Shown here: in pieces, positions 9,653 through 17,880 of the stretch | How the letters are laid out: the number at the start of each line of letters is the position of its first letter | Numbering within the stretch: position 1 is the first letter of the stretch | Assembly: GCA_028685185.1 (NCBI GenBank) | Contig: JAQUEK010000007.1 | Span: 1 to 32,812 of the forward strand | DNA from: Candidatus Altimarinota bacterium | GTDB taxonomy: Bacteria > Patescibacteriota > Gracilibacteria > BD1-5 > UBA2023 | Direction of reading: 5' to 3' | Length of the DNA: 32,812 nt | The notes under the pieces: generated by a model | What the model saw: only the letters and a program-made list of their open reading frames with translations | What the model was told of the DNA's origin: nothing | Database searches by the model: none | Program-made: the position numbers and the translations under genes

Positions 9653-9937
9653 TTAAATATTAAAAAGCAGTTTTATATTGATTTTGATCTTTTCATACAT
9701 CTCCTGATCGATCGAATAAAAAACCTTCGTTCAGTCTTTTCTGGATTTCAGGATTCCAGCCCTTCTTAATATGGAAACATGATGTGAAACCATATTCTGT
9801 TTCATACTGAGTCTTTCTATGATCTGACATATGCAAAGCTCTTTTTCCCTTAACATGATGAATATATTCAATTTATTTGGTTCTCAGAGCAGATTTAAAA
9901 CATCAGCCGTCAATTCCAAATCCATATTGTTTTCCAT
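9653..9937 (-). CDS. arsR: ArsR/SmtB-family repressor
   Basis: 94 residues, with a winged helix-turn-helix of the ArsR type: LLGEPNKLNIFIMLREKELCICQIIERL, then the recognition helix MVSHHVSILRRAGILKSRKDG and the wing TKVFYS. Cys35 and Cys37 in the ELCIC motif form the usual As(III) site in helix alpha-3. It is the first gene of the operon and should repress its own transcription until arsenical is bound. A perfect palindrome overlaps its promoter 40 bases upstream. The ATG at 9937 was chosen; a second at 9925 is possible. Confidence 0.92.
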
Positions 9938-9976
9938 TCTATAGTATAAAATATTAATATCTAAACATCTACATAC

Positions 9977-9993
9977 TTCGATATAGTATCGAA
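9977..9993. promoter_or_regulatory. probable ArsR operator
   Basis: The perfect inverted repeat TTCGATATAGTATCGAA (7-bp arms, 3-bp spacer) overlaps the -10 region of the arsR promoter. Its size and position fit an ArsR-type operator. Confidence 0.7.
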
Positions 9994-10010
9994 ACATAAG
10001 TTTAAGTCAA
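9983..10010 (-). promoter_or_regulatory. promoter of the ars operon
   Basis: On the minus strand, TTGACT (10010-10005) and TACTAT (9988-9983) are 16 bases apart. The operator covers the -10 element, so bound repressor would block RNA polymerase. Confidence 0.55.
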
Positions 10011-10064
10011 ATACAAATTAATCATTATAAGTTTCAAAAATCAGATTTTTGCATATAATATACG

Positions 10065-10304
10065 ATGCAAATTATCTTATTTCATAAAAATCTTATCTGA
10101 AGGAAAGATATTTTTGTCACCAAAACAGAAACAAATCGTTATATATATGAAGGCAAGTCTTTCTGTTTTATAAAGCTTTACGGAAAGATTTGCTTGAATG
10201 ATTGGTTTTATTTCAATAAAAATTGAATCATGAAAAAATTATTTTTAATAGCCTCTTTTCATTCTTCAGTAAGATCGATTGATGTTGAAAATAAGAGAAC
10301 TTAG
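10065..10304 (+). CDS. small unknown protein
   Basis: 79 residues, basic and aromatic (for example YIYEGKSFCFIKLYGKICLN), with two UGA glycines in positions that read naturally (NLIGRKD, NKNGIMKK). No family is recognised. A TATAAT box at 10054-10059 lies only five bases before the ATG, so if this is the true start the mRNA would be leaderless. An 8-bp inverted repeat (CAAAAATC / GATTTTTG, 10035-10051) sits just upstream. It is divergent from the ars operon. Confidence 0.45.
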
Positions 10305-10321
10305 TCAAAGCTCTCTTATTT
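10289..10321 (+). terminator. hairpin between convergent genes
   Basis: A 10-bp perfect stem (AAATAAGAGA / TCTCTTATTT) encloses the stop codon of the small gene in its loop. It is AT-rich with only a weak U tract. It probably ends transcription ahead of the convergent apbE. Confidence 0.45.
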
Positions 10322-10359
10322 GTACTTTATAAATATATACAGGGAATATTGAAACTTTT

Positions 10360-11268
10360 TTAGCTGATATTTCATACAAGAGTTAAATCATATTCTAAAA
10401 CCATATCCTTGGTGTGCAGCATTTTTCATGATGCGAGAATTATGACTCAAGACAAATTATTCTTTTCCATGAATTCGATGGATTTTTCAGCTTCCATATT
10501 GTAAACAGCTTTGGTGAAGGCATCTGATTTATAGGTTTTATCGGATATTATGCTGACACTTACAACTTCAAAATTATTTGAATTAGTTTTCGGATCCAAT
10601 ATATGATGATATTTATCTCATCCGATTTCCCATTTCCTCTTATTGTTTCAGCTTGTAGCAATAGCTTTATCTGAAAGGCTTATGGTGGCCAAAAGAGTTC
10701 AGTCGAAAGGGTTTTCGATTCATATGACCCATTTTGACCTGTTCATATAAAATCAGGAAGCATAGATATCTCATCCGGCATTTATGAAGAAATCATCGTA
10801 TCCGAAAATTTTAAGTATTTCCGATGCTAATCAAACAGCATATCACTTCCCGATTCATCAGAAATCTAGATGTTGATCATCTTTTAATATTATCGTTCTT
10901 CATCTTATCATGATAGAATCAAGATTCAGATCCGATCATGTTTCCTTCTTCTCGAATATATTCTCTTCGAATGAATTGGAATATCCAATTTTTGATATAT
11001 CGACCAAAGGATTGAAATATCAATCGGTTTTCACATGCAGATCTTTACTTAGTTTAAGCAGATCGATAAATCTTTCTGAAACTTCCAGGACCTTATATTT
11101 ATTAAGCAGGCTCAATTTCGAGCTTGGCAAGAATCTTGAAAATTCCTGTTCGAATGAGACAAAAAAATCGAATATTCAATTTATCCGCCTTTCCGCATTG
11201 GGATCATCTGTTATCACTGATATCTCAACATCAGTTCAGAGATGTCTGGAAACCTTCTTATATTCCAT
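10360..11268 (-). CDS. apbE: FAD:protein FMN transferase (ApbE)
   Basis: 302 residues. Diagnostic ApbE elements are present: DGYFNPLVD near residue 82, DFGGIGKGYAVGLASEIL near 140, the FFINAGGDIYASG stretch near 160, and IATSGNNKRKW with YHHILDPKT near 215-235. The enzyme uses FAD and Mg2+ to attach FMN covalently to Ser/Thr of exported flavoproteins. No lipobox or clear signal peptide is seen, and no obvious flavinylation target (DxxSGAT with an FMN-binding domain) occurs in the window. About 15 UGA glycines. It is the last native gene before the standard-code island. Confidence 0.9.
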
Positions 11269-11390
11269 ATTCTTTAATTTAATTTTATTGTAATATAATA
11301 TTCAGTTTTAAATCAAGTTCAATTATAAAAATACATTTGATGATATCATCCGGAATATTCAAATATTGAATTATACGGATTTTTACAAAG

Positions 11391-11424
11391 AAAAGGCCCC
11401 GGGATAAAATCCCCGGGGCCCTTA
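11391..11424 (-). terminator. GC-rich terminator of the island
   Basis: A stem of about 11 bp (GGCCCCGGGAT / ATCCCCGGGGCC with one bulged base) and a short AAA loop, with CCTTTTCTTT after it on the minus strand. It follows the 96-residue gene by about 20 bases. Confidence 0.8.
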
Positions 11425-11443
11425 ATTTAACCGGCTCTCCTTT

Positions 11444-11734
11444 TTAGCAGCCGGCAGTTTTGCGTAACAGTTTGCATTCTCCTGTAGCGCTGTCATACTT
11501 CACACGGACCTCTTCTCCTGTATTTATGCGATGGTCCTTGAACTTATCGACCGTTAAGGGATCATTTATCTTTAAGGTTAACTGTTTCCCTGATTTATTC
11601 TTGATCACGACAGTTGCTGTGGCGCCGGAAACCTTTATATCTTCAACGGTTCCGACATCCTTGAGTTCAGCTGCTGTTGCTACGCCATAGGCGAGTAAAA
11701 CGGTTACAATGGCTGTAAGTATCATTCTTTTCAT
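11444..11734 (-). CDS. small periplasmic protein, unknown
   Basis: 96 residues with a clear signal peptide (MKRMILTAIVTVLLAYGVATA, cleavage before AEL). The mature part, about 75 residues, looks like a small beta-barrel: VGTVEDIKVSGATATVVIKN, a conserved-looking INTGEEVRVKYD, and a Cys pair (GEC near residue 86 and the final Cys). No UGA is used for its glycines. The Shine-Dalgarno AAAGGAG lies eight bases before the ATG. It ends in TAA and is followed by a GC-rich terminator. It is 119 bases downstream of the chemotaxis receptor and may be a separate unit. Style suggests a Gram-negative donor; the function is unknown. Confidence 0.8.
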   Translation of the reverse strand: MKRMILTAIVTVLLAYGVATAAELKDVGTVEDIKVSGATATVVIKNKSGKQLTLKINDPLTVDKFKDHRINTGEEVRVKYDSATGECKLLRKTAGC

Positions 11735-11853
11735 GTGGTATTCTCCTTTTGTTTTCTGATTTAATGGTTGACGGTTAACTATCTTTTATTCAAGCCAAAA
11801 TTTTTTTATTCTGTTTTTATTTACCTCCTTTCTTACCCATTTTAATGGATAGA

Positions 11854-13482
11854 TTATACTTTGAATTGTGAAACCAGCTCTGATAAGCTTCTGCTGGCAT
11901 CAGACATGGATATTGCGGAAGCATTGGTCTGATTTGCACCACTTGCTGCTTCCGAAATAACAGATGTTACAGACTGAATATTGGACGATATCTCATTTGT
12001 CGTTGCAGTCTGCTCCTCCGCAGCGGTTGCGATCTGATTCACCTGCTGATCCAGTTCAGAAACTTCGGCAAGGATCTGGTTCAAAACCTCTGTAACCTTA
12101 TTGAATTCCTGAGAACCTGAGTCGAACTTTGCAGATGTTTCCGTCATGTCTTTTACTGCAGTTTCAGTTTCCTTCTGTATGCCGCGGATCAATTCTGAGA
12201 TTTCTTTTGTCGCGGCTGATGTTCGGGCAGCAAGTGCTCTGACTTCATCAGCGACAACGGCGAAGCCTCTACCTTGTTCACCTGCACGGGCAGCCTCTAT
12301 GGCCGCATTAAGTGCAAGAAGATTGGTCTGATCGGCTATATCTTCAATTGTGCCGATTATCTGTCCGATCTGATCACTCCTTTCTCCAAGTCTCTTCACA
12401 TTATTCACAGAACCTCTGACCATTTCGGTCATCTGATTCATCATGGCAAGAGAATTCTCTGCACATCTAACACCAGAATTGGCAGCATCGCTTGACCTTT
12501 TCGAACCTTCAGCCGCCATATGACAGTTGGTTGCAATGTCATTGGAAGTCGCTGACATCTCTTCAACAGCAGTTGAAATGCTCATGGTCTGGCCCTGTGC
12601 CTGTTCTGTGCTGAATCTGATTGTCTCGGAAACCGATTCAAGGTTTTGCGCTATCTCAGATGCATCATCTGCATTTCTCTTTACCGATCTTATCATGTTC
12701 TGAAGCTTTGCATTAAAATCATTGAAATACTTTGCTATCTTGCCGATTTCATCATTTCTTGAATCGTCAAGCCTGGAAGTCAAATCACCTTCTCCTTCTG
12801 CTATATCCTTGATCATTTCAAGGAATTTCGCCAAAGGTCTTGTAATGCTCAATGAAATCCAAGCCGAAAGAAGCAAAATTATGATTCCGGTTATAAGACC
12901 AAAAATTATATTCTGCATAAAAACGACTTTTTTGAGCTTCAGGTAATTGTCATTTGCGGATTTTGCATCCTTTACAGCTCTCTCTTCAATGCTCCTTATG
13001 CTGCTTCTGATTCTGCTTACATTTGACTGCAACATCACGGAATTATCATTTACATCCTCATTTATGATGTTTTTCGGTATTTCCTTAAGTAAAGTCCTTA
13101 AGTCCCCATCCAGAATGGATACGAAATCATCAAAATTCTTCTTTGCATCAGCAAGTTTCTTCTTTTCTTCGGTATTCGAAAATTTCTCGACTTCAGAAAA
13201 AAGTTCTGTGCTTCTCTTTTTAATTTTGGGTATTTCCATATCGAGAGTTGCGAATGCCCTATCTGTTATAAAATTTGAAGCAACCATATTGAGCTGATCA
13301 CCGATGTGAGATGCTTCCTGAGCTACCTGTGCATTCTTCATTGTCTGATAGACGATGTGCTGATAATCCCCCAGTTTATTGTTCTGAAATAGATTGATGG
13401 CATTAAGTATGCTGCCGAAAATCACGATAACAGACGTCAGCAGGAAAAGCTTTTGTTTGATGGTGAAAGATATTTTTTTCAT
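11854..13482 (-). CDS. methyl-accepting chemotaxis protein
   Basis: 542 residues. TM1 lies at about 12-32, followed by a four-helix-bundle sensor of about 155 residues, TM2 at about 190-212, and a HAMP domain at about 212-264 ([23 protein letters not shown]). The long coiled coil has its hairpin tip near 387-405 ([18 protein letters not shown]). There is no C-terminal CheR-binding pentapeptide. Receptors of this kind signal through CheW/CheA to a motor, and none of these genes is in the window. About 25 glycines, all GGN, and zero UGA. Shine-Dalgarno AAAGGAG before the ATG. It ends in TAA. The start of the upstream small gene's transcript suggests co-transcription (27-base gap). Confidence 0.95.
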   Translation of the reverse strand: MKKISFTIKQKLFLLTSVIVIFGSILNAINLFQNNKLGDYQHIVYQTMKNAQVAQEASHIGDQLNMVASNFITDRAFATLDMEIPKIKKRSTELFSEVEKFSNTEEKKKLADAKKNFDDFVSILDGDLRTLLKEIPKNIINEDVNDNSVMLQSNVSRIRSSIRSIEERAVKDAKSANDNYLKLKKVVFMQNIIFGLITGIIILLLSAWISLSITRPLAKFLEMIKDIAEGEGDLTSRLDDSRNDEIGKIAKYFNDFNAKLQNMIRSVKRNADDASEIAQNLESVSETIRFSTEQAQGQTMSISTAVEEMSATSNDIATNCHMAAEGSKRSSDAANSGVRCAENSLAMMNQMTEMVRGSVNNVKRLGERSDQIGQIIGTIEDIADQTNLLALNAAIEAARAGEQGRGFAVVADEVRALAARTSAATKEISELIRGIQKETETAVKDMTETSAKFDSGSQEFNKVTEVLNQILAEVSELDQQVNQIATAAEEQTATTNEISSNIQSVTSVISEAASGANQTNASAISMSDASRSLSELVSQFKV

Positions 13483-13509
13483 TGGTTTTTCTCCTTTGAG
13501 AATCTTTCG

Positions 13510-13782
13510 TTATAAGGTTTCGTAATATACCCTGACTTCATCCGATGTTGCAAATCTTGCTCTCGATGCTCTTGGACAGTACTTATCTTTCTTTACTTCT
13601 TCAAAATAAATTCCTTCCAAAAAAACCAAAGACTTTTCTTTCGGGTAATCCAACTCCATCCAAATGCTACATGACTTTTTAAATGAAACTGGTTGTTCAT
13701 AATTCTTACATCTTACGAAACCATAATAATCTGACCCGAATTTCTTAAAGCACAAAAAAACGCCCACTGCAGATACAGACAA
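13510..13782 (-). CDS. small unknown protein, first gene of the island
   Basis: 90 residues from a TTG start at 13782, chosen because AGGAGG (13796-13791) lies eight bases upstream. The in-frame GTG at 13791 overlaps that site and is unlikely. A short hydrophobic start (VSAVGVFLCF) is followed by a soluble part with four cysteines (VRCKNYE, KKSCSIW, DKYCPRA). Glycines are GGN only and the stop is TAA. It lies 27 bases upstream of the chemotaxis receptor. No family is recognised. Confidence 0.6.
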   Translation of the reverse strand: MSVSAVGVFLCFKKFGSDYYGFVRCKNYEQPVSFKKSCSIWMELDYPKEKSLVFLEGIYFEEVKKDKYCPRASRARFATSDEVRVYYETL

Positions 13783-13903
13783 ACAAACCACCTCCTCTCA
13801 AAATATTATTTTTGCGACGATTCAGAATCTTTTGATCCCTCCTTTTTTATTTATTTTATCTCTCATAAAAATATATTATTATCTTTTGACGTAAAATCGA
13901 TAA

Positions 13904-13922
13904 AAAAGCATAGGATGCTTTT
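13904..13922 (-). terminator. small hairpin with U tract
   Basis: An 8-bp perfect stem (AAAAGCAT / ATGCTTTT) with a 3-base loop. On the minus strand it runs into TTTTTT. It probably marks the end of the native rhodanese operon just before the island. Confidence 0.5.
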
Positions 13923-13973
13923 ATATTTATTTTTTTACAAATGTTAATGAACTATATAGCAAAAATTTGATTG

Positions 13974-14017
13974 CCATATGACATATACATTAATATCTTA
14001 ATATGTATGTCATATGG
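13974..14017 (-). terminator. long AT-rich hairpin after the rhodanese gene
   Basis: 12-bp perfect outer arms (CCATATGACATA / TATGTCATATGG) and a nearly complementary inner part (TACATTAA / TTAATATG) form a 44-base hairpin that starts 10 bases after the stop at 14028. Only a weak U tract follows. It could be a terminator, an mRNA-stabilising hairpin or a protein-binding palindrome. Confidence 0.5.
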
Positions 14018-14027
14018 AAATCCTAAT

Positions 14028-14351
14028 CTAAAGGCTCATTATCCCTCATTTTATATTTACGAAAACATATTGTGGCAATTTAGGAGAAAGCTGCATCTGT
14101 AGATATCAGCTTGATCATCCGCTATGGCAATAAAGTGCGAATATCGTTCAATCAGGATAGATTCAAGAAAACATCCTATCTGAGATTTCCACGCTTCATT
14201 TTACAGGATGTCATATCATATCTACAAGTACTATTCCATCTCATAATTCCTTTTTCCTGATTTCATATTCATCCCAGTTCCAAGATTCCAATCAGTTATT
14301 CCTTCAGAAAATGCTACATGCATCTTTTGAAAACATATCAGAGATTTGCAT
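14028..14351 (-). CDS. rhodanese-like protein
   Basis: 107 residues, one rhodanese domain: IVLVDMIGHPVKGSVEISD, active-site loop YCHSGGSSG with Cys75, and the end VFVNIKGGIMSL (usually LxGGixxW). Rhodaneses carry a persulfide on this Cys. Glycines are heavily UGA-coded, including the two after HS in the active-site loop and those in IKGG. It lies 23 bases downstream of the DUF2892-type membrane protein. In YgaP both parts are one polypeptide, so this pair may be a split version. Confidence 0.8.
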
Positions 14352-14374
14352 ATGTTTATTTTAAAAAAATATTA

Positions 14375-15283
14375 TTATCCTCTTTTCATATAAACTTTGA
14401 TGAAGCTATTTTTCAATTCTGCAGCTTTTGCAGAAATTTTGTCCATCTCATTTTTCTCAGCTAAATCTTTCACTTCATCCAATTTTTTCCTTATTTCCCT
14501 TATCTCAGAATCATTCGAAATCACCTCAATCTCTTTCAATCTCACATCTGCCTCAAGATAATTACTAGCCACTCATTTCTGATCCTTGGAGTCTGCTGAC
14601 TCTATGACTTTTTCCATTACATCATGGAAATCCACAAGAGATACTGCTAACATTGAAAATCAGTTTCTTTTTAAAATATCTTGAAATATAGGACGAATTT
14701 TTTCAAAATCCAAATGTGATTGCTTAAGATTTCCTGAATATACCTTTTCTTTAAGTGAAGATATAACAGAATATATATTATCAAGGTCATCATTTAGGTG
14801 AATATCTCATCTGAGAGAATAAGGGTGATAATCTGAATATTTTTCTAAAAATATGCCATATTCCGATACTAACAAATCATAATTAACTATGGATTCAGCT
14901 CTTTTTTCCTTTCATGTATTAAGCAATGTCTGCTTATAGAAATTATTCATCTTATTATAATCTTCAAGGAAGATCTTATCTGTGAAAAAGATGCTATAAT
15001 AGCTTCATGCAATACTGACAGAAAGGAAGACAATAGTAAAAATAACCCAGCAGATTTTAGGTATCTTCTTATCTTTTTTATATGTGCTGATTCTAAATAT
15101 CCTATACAAAGGGCAAAATCCTATACTTGAAGTAACCAACAAAATAAGACTGAGTACATATGATACTATCTGTATAGAAGAACTTAACCAGAAAAATCCC
15201 AAAATAAAGAAAACCAGTGAAAATATTATTCTTCTTAGACGGTCTGTTCCACTCTCATTTTTATTATGATTCATATAATCCAT
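14375..15283 (-). CDS. DUF2892 (YgaP-like) membrane protein with helical C-terminal domain
   Basis: 302 residues. Residues 18-65 match the DUF2892 transmembrane hairpin: RRIIFSLVFFILGFFWL, a second segment, then GFCPLYRIFRIST (GFCPLY is diagnostic). A third hydrophobic stretch follows (ICWVIFTIVFLSVSIAG). The remaining 190 residues are soluble and helical with Lys/Glu-rich heptads (for example REIRKKLDEVKDLAEKNEMD) and are not recognised. The usual DUF2892 protein is only about 65 residues, so the fusion is unusual. UGA glycines occur at the end of the membrane part and in the soluble part. It is the first gene of an operon with the rhodanese. Confidence 0.75.
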
Positions 15284-15301
15284 TTAAAGTATAATTTATG
15301 C

Positions 15302-15345
15302 CTACCACTCGGTAGATAAAATATTCAGATAATCATATATGTCAA
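15302..15345 (-). promoter_or_regulatory. promoter and palindromic operator candidate
   Basis: On the minus strand TTGACA (15345-15340) is followed after 16 bases by TATTTT. Just downstream lies CTACCGAGTGGTAG (15315-15302), an inverted repeat of the TACC-n-GGTA kind often bound by TetR-type repressors. No such regulator is encoded in the window. Confidence 0.45.
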
Positions 15346-15380
15346 CATTTTATTTTTAAAAGTAAAATATTACGAGTTTT

Positions 15381-15408
15381 TTGATTTATAATAAAAACTG
15401 GATATAAT
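15381..15408 (+). promoter_or_regulatory. promoter of the cupredoxin gene
   Basis: TTGATT (15381-15386) and TATAAT (15403-15408) with 16 bases between, 27 bases before the first ATG. Confidence 0.6.
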
Positions 15409-15434
15409 TAATTGTTACCAATATTTATTTATTA

Positions 15435-15911
15435 ATGAATAATTTTATGAAAAAAATGGCTATTACATCAATTTTATTTGCAAGTCTGTTACTTTTATGA
15501 AGTTGTTCACAACAATGAAAAGCTCCTTCAAATGAAGGGATAACAATCCCTAACGATAACATAACTGATACAAGTAAGATTGATAAATCTAAATCAGTGC
15601 CTTATATTATAAATATAACAAAAGATTGATTTAGTCCTTCAAACTTGAATATAAACGTATGAGATACTGTGAATTTCCTCAATACGGATGATTCATCACA
15701 CTGGCCAGCATCAGATACACATCCTACAAATGCCCAGTACCCGTGATCATGAGTTGAAAAATGCTGAACCGCAGATCAATCAAATATTTTCGATGCATGT
15801 AAATGACTTATAAAGAATGAGATATTCTCATTCACATTCAAGGAAAAATGAACCTGGAAATATCATGATCATCTTGACTCTACAAAATTCTGATCAATCA
15901 CAGTAAAATAA
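15435..15911 (+). CDS. cupredoxin-like lipoprotein
   Basis: 158 residues (154 from the internal ATG at 15447, which gives a more typical signal). The lipobox LLGSC has its Gly encoded by UGA. The mature protein has a cupredoxin fold: DGFSPSNLNINVGDTVNFLN, the His of SSHWPASDTHPT, and the end GTWKYHDHLDSTKFGSITVK. The usual C-terminal Cys-x-x-His-x-x-x-x-Met copper loop is replaced by YHDHLDS, so it is either a variant type 1 or another copper site, fed by HW and the HxH pair. It would act outside the cytoplasmic membrane in electron transfer or copper handling. It stands alone, with its own promoter and terminator. Confidence 0.82.
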
Positions 15912-15934
15912 GGATTAATCAAGACAGATCAGAT

Positions 15935-15969
15935 AAAATCTCCGCAATATACATTGCGGAGATTTTTGT
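15935..15969 (+). terminator. terminator of the cupredoxin gene
   Basis: A strong stem (AAATCTCCGCAAT / ATTGCGGAGATTT) with a 4-base loop and a terminal U tract. Confidence 0.92.
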
Positions 15970-15982
15970 TTGCAAGTAAGTT

Positions 15983-16009
15983 TTGAAGTAATTTCTTTTT
16001 AAATATAAT
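15983..16009 (+). promoter_or_regulatory. promoter of korAB
   Basis: TATAAT at 16004-16009 with TTGAAG at 15983-15988 (15-base spacer), 22 bases before the first ATG of korA. Confidence 0.5.
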
Positions 16010-16031
16010 AGGAAAACATAACTAAACATTA

Positions 16032-17867
16032 ATGATGAATAAGACCGAAACCAAAAAAACCGAAACGCTGACTCTGAGGATTAGCTGAGATTCATGAGAC
16101 TGAATCCAGATAATCTGAAATCTCCTGACACAGACTATCGCTTCAGAAAAATATAGCATAAGTACTATTCCTGATTATCCATCTGAAATAAGGGCTCCTA
16201 TATGAACAATCGAATGAGTGAGTAGCTACCAGATATCATTCTGAAATGATGAGATGATTCCACCTAGCGATACCGTAGATATTATAATGGCAATGAACCC
16301 TGCTTCTTTAAAGGTGAATTCAAAATTCCTCAAAAAAGATACCATTATCATAGTGAATTCTGATTCTTTCACTCAAGAATGATTATCCAAAGCATGATAT
16401 ATAGAAAACCCATTGGAAGATTGAAGCTTAAGCGAATATAAGATAATAACTGTCGATATAAGCAAAAGAACATTGAAATCATTGGAATCATCAGATATTA
16501 GCAGTTCCCAGAAAATGAAATGCAGGAATTTTTATGTTCTATGAATATTGCACTGACTCTTATGATTTGACCTTGAAATACCGGATTCATGGATAGGGAA
16601 AAAATTCATGAAAGATAATATCATGATTGAATCGAACAGGAGGGTTTTATATGAAGGCAAGGAACTCACGAAAGATAGCTATTTTTTTTCTATCAGATAT
16701 GAGGTTTCCAGAAACAATAAGATGAAATGAAAATATAGGATATTGAATTGAAATGAGGCAATCGCTTATTGACTCATAGCCTCTTCTAAATTATCAGGAA
16801 AAAATCTTTATTACGGTTCATATCCGATAACACCTGCAAGCGATATTCTCCATACCCTTCTTAAATATAGATCTGAAGGCATTACTGTTTTTCAAGCTGA
16901 AGATGAGATTGCTGCTATAGGTTGAGCTATCTGAGCATCATTTGCCTGATCGATCGGTGCAACAGGTACTAGCTGACCCTGATTCTCACTGAAAACCGAA
17001 GCGATAAATCTTGCTGTGATGGCAGAATTGCCGCTTATAATAGTCGATGTCCAAAGATGATGACCATCTACATGAATGCCGACCAAAACTGAACAATGAG
17101 ATCTGTTGCAGGCAATGTTCTGAAGACACTGAGAATCTCCATTGGTTGTAATTGCAGTGTCGGATCTTAATGATTGCTATCATATGACTGTGGAAGCTTC
17201 CAGAATTTCCATGAAATATATGGTTCCTGTGATAATATTATCCGATTCATATCTTGCAAACAATTCAAGCATGCTCGATATAAATATGGCATGCGGTATA
17301 AATGATTTCGAAATAAGAGAATTACCTGAAAAAAATGAGTATTTCCCATATCTGAGAGATGACAAAACCCTTTCAAGGCCTTGGGCATACCCATGATTAG
17401 CAGGATATGAACATAGGATATGAGGCCTTGAGAAAGATTATCATACAGGCAAGGTCAGCTATGATCCAGATAATCATGAACTTATGACGAAAATAAGAGC
17501 CACAAAGATCGAAAAGGTGAAAGATGAAATTCCGAAAACTAAGATAAACTGAAATGATAGCTGAGATCTGCTGGTCGTATGATGGTGATCCACATATAAT
17601 TCAATCTCGAAGGCAGTAAATGACGCCAGAAATGGATGATTTCAAGTCTCATCAATCCACTTGAAATTCATAAGTCCACTCCCTTCCGATCTGGAAGTGA
17701 TATTCAAGAGGTTTAAAAAGATACTTTTACCTGAAGAGAATATGTGACAGCTTAAATTCATATTGGAATCCAAATTTGATATTGAGATGATTGGTTTGAA
17801 TAAGTTGAAATGACAACCGATTTATCCATGAGAGATACTATCCAAAATAAGAGAAATAATTGATTAA
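16032..17867 (+). CDS. korA: 2-oxoacid:ferredoxin oxidoreductase, fused gamma-alpha subunit
   Basis: 611 residues. The N-terminal gamma domain (about 1-190) starts LTLRISGDSGDGIQIIGNLL and includes [13 protein letters not shown]. The alpha domain begins near residue 255 ([17 protein letters not shown]) and contains [20 protein letters not shown], then [20 protein letters not shown] and QRGGPSTGMPTKTEQGD. This is the KorA architecture of two-subunit enzymes, which lack the delta ferredoxin domain. With KorB it oxidises a 2-oxoacid to acyl-CoA and CO2 and reduces ferredoxin. 2-oxoglutarate is typical, but branched or aromatic 2-oxoacids are possible. More than 45 glycines are UGA. KorB follows after 13 bases. 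Confidence 0.92.
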
Positions 17868-17880
17868 ATATAATAGAAAG

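Larger units (their letters stand above)
11391..13860. other. island of standard-code genes
   Basis: Three minus-strand genes (11444, 11854, 13510) in which every glycine is GGN and no UGA occurs, each with a strong Shine-Dalgarno site, higher GC and a GC-rich terminator at the end. Genes on both sides use UGA for much of their glycine and lack Shine-Dalgarno sites. All three end in TAA and so remain readable in code 25. No transposase or integrase is visible. Limits are approximate. Confidence 0.8.
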
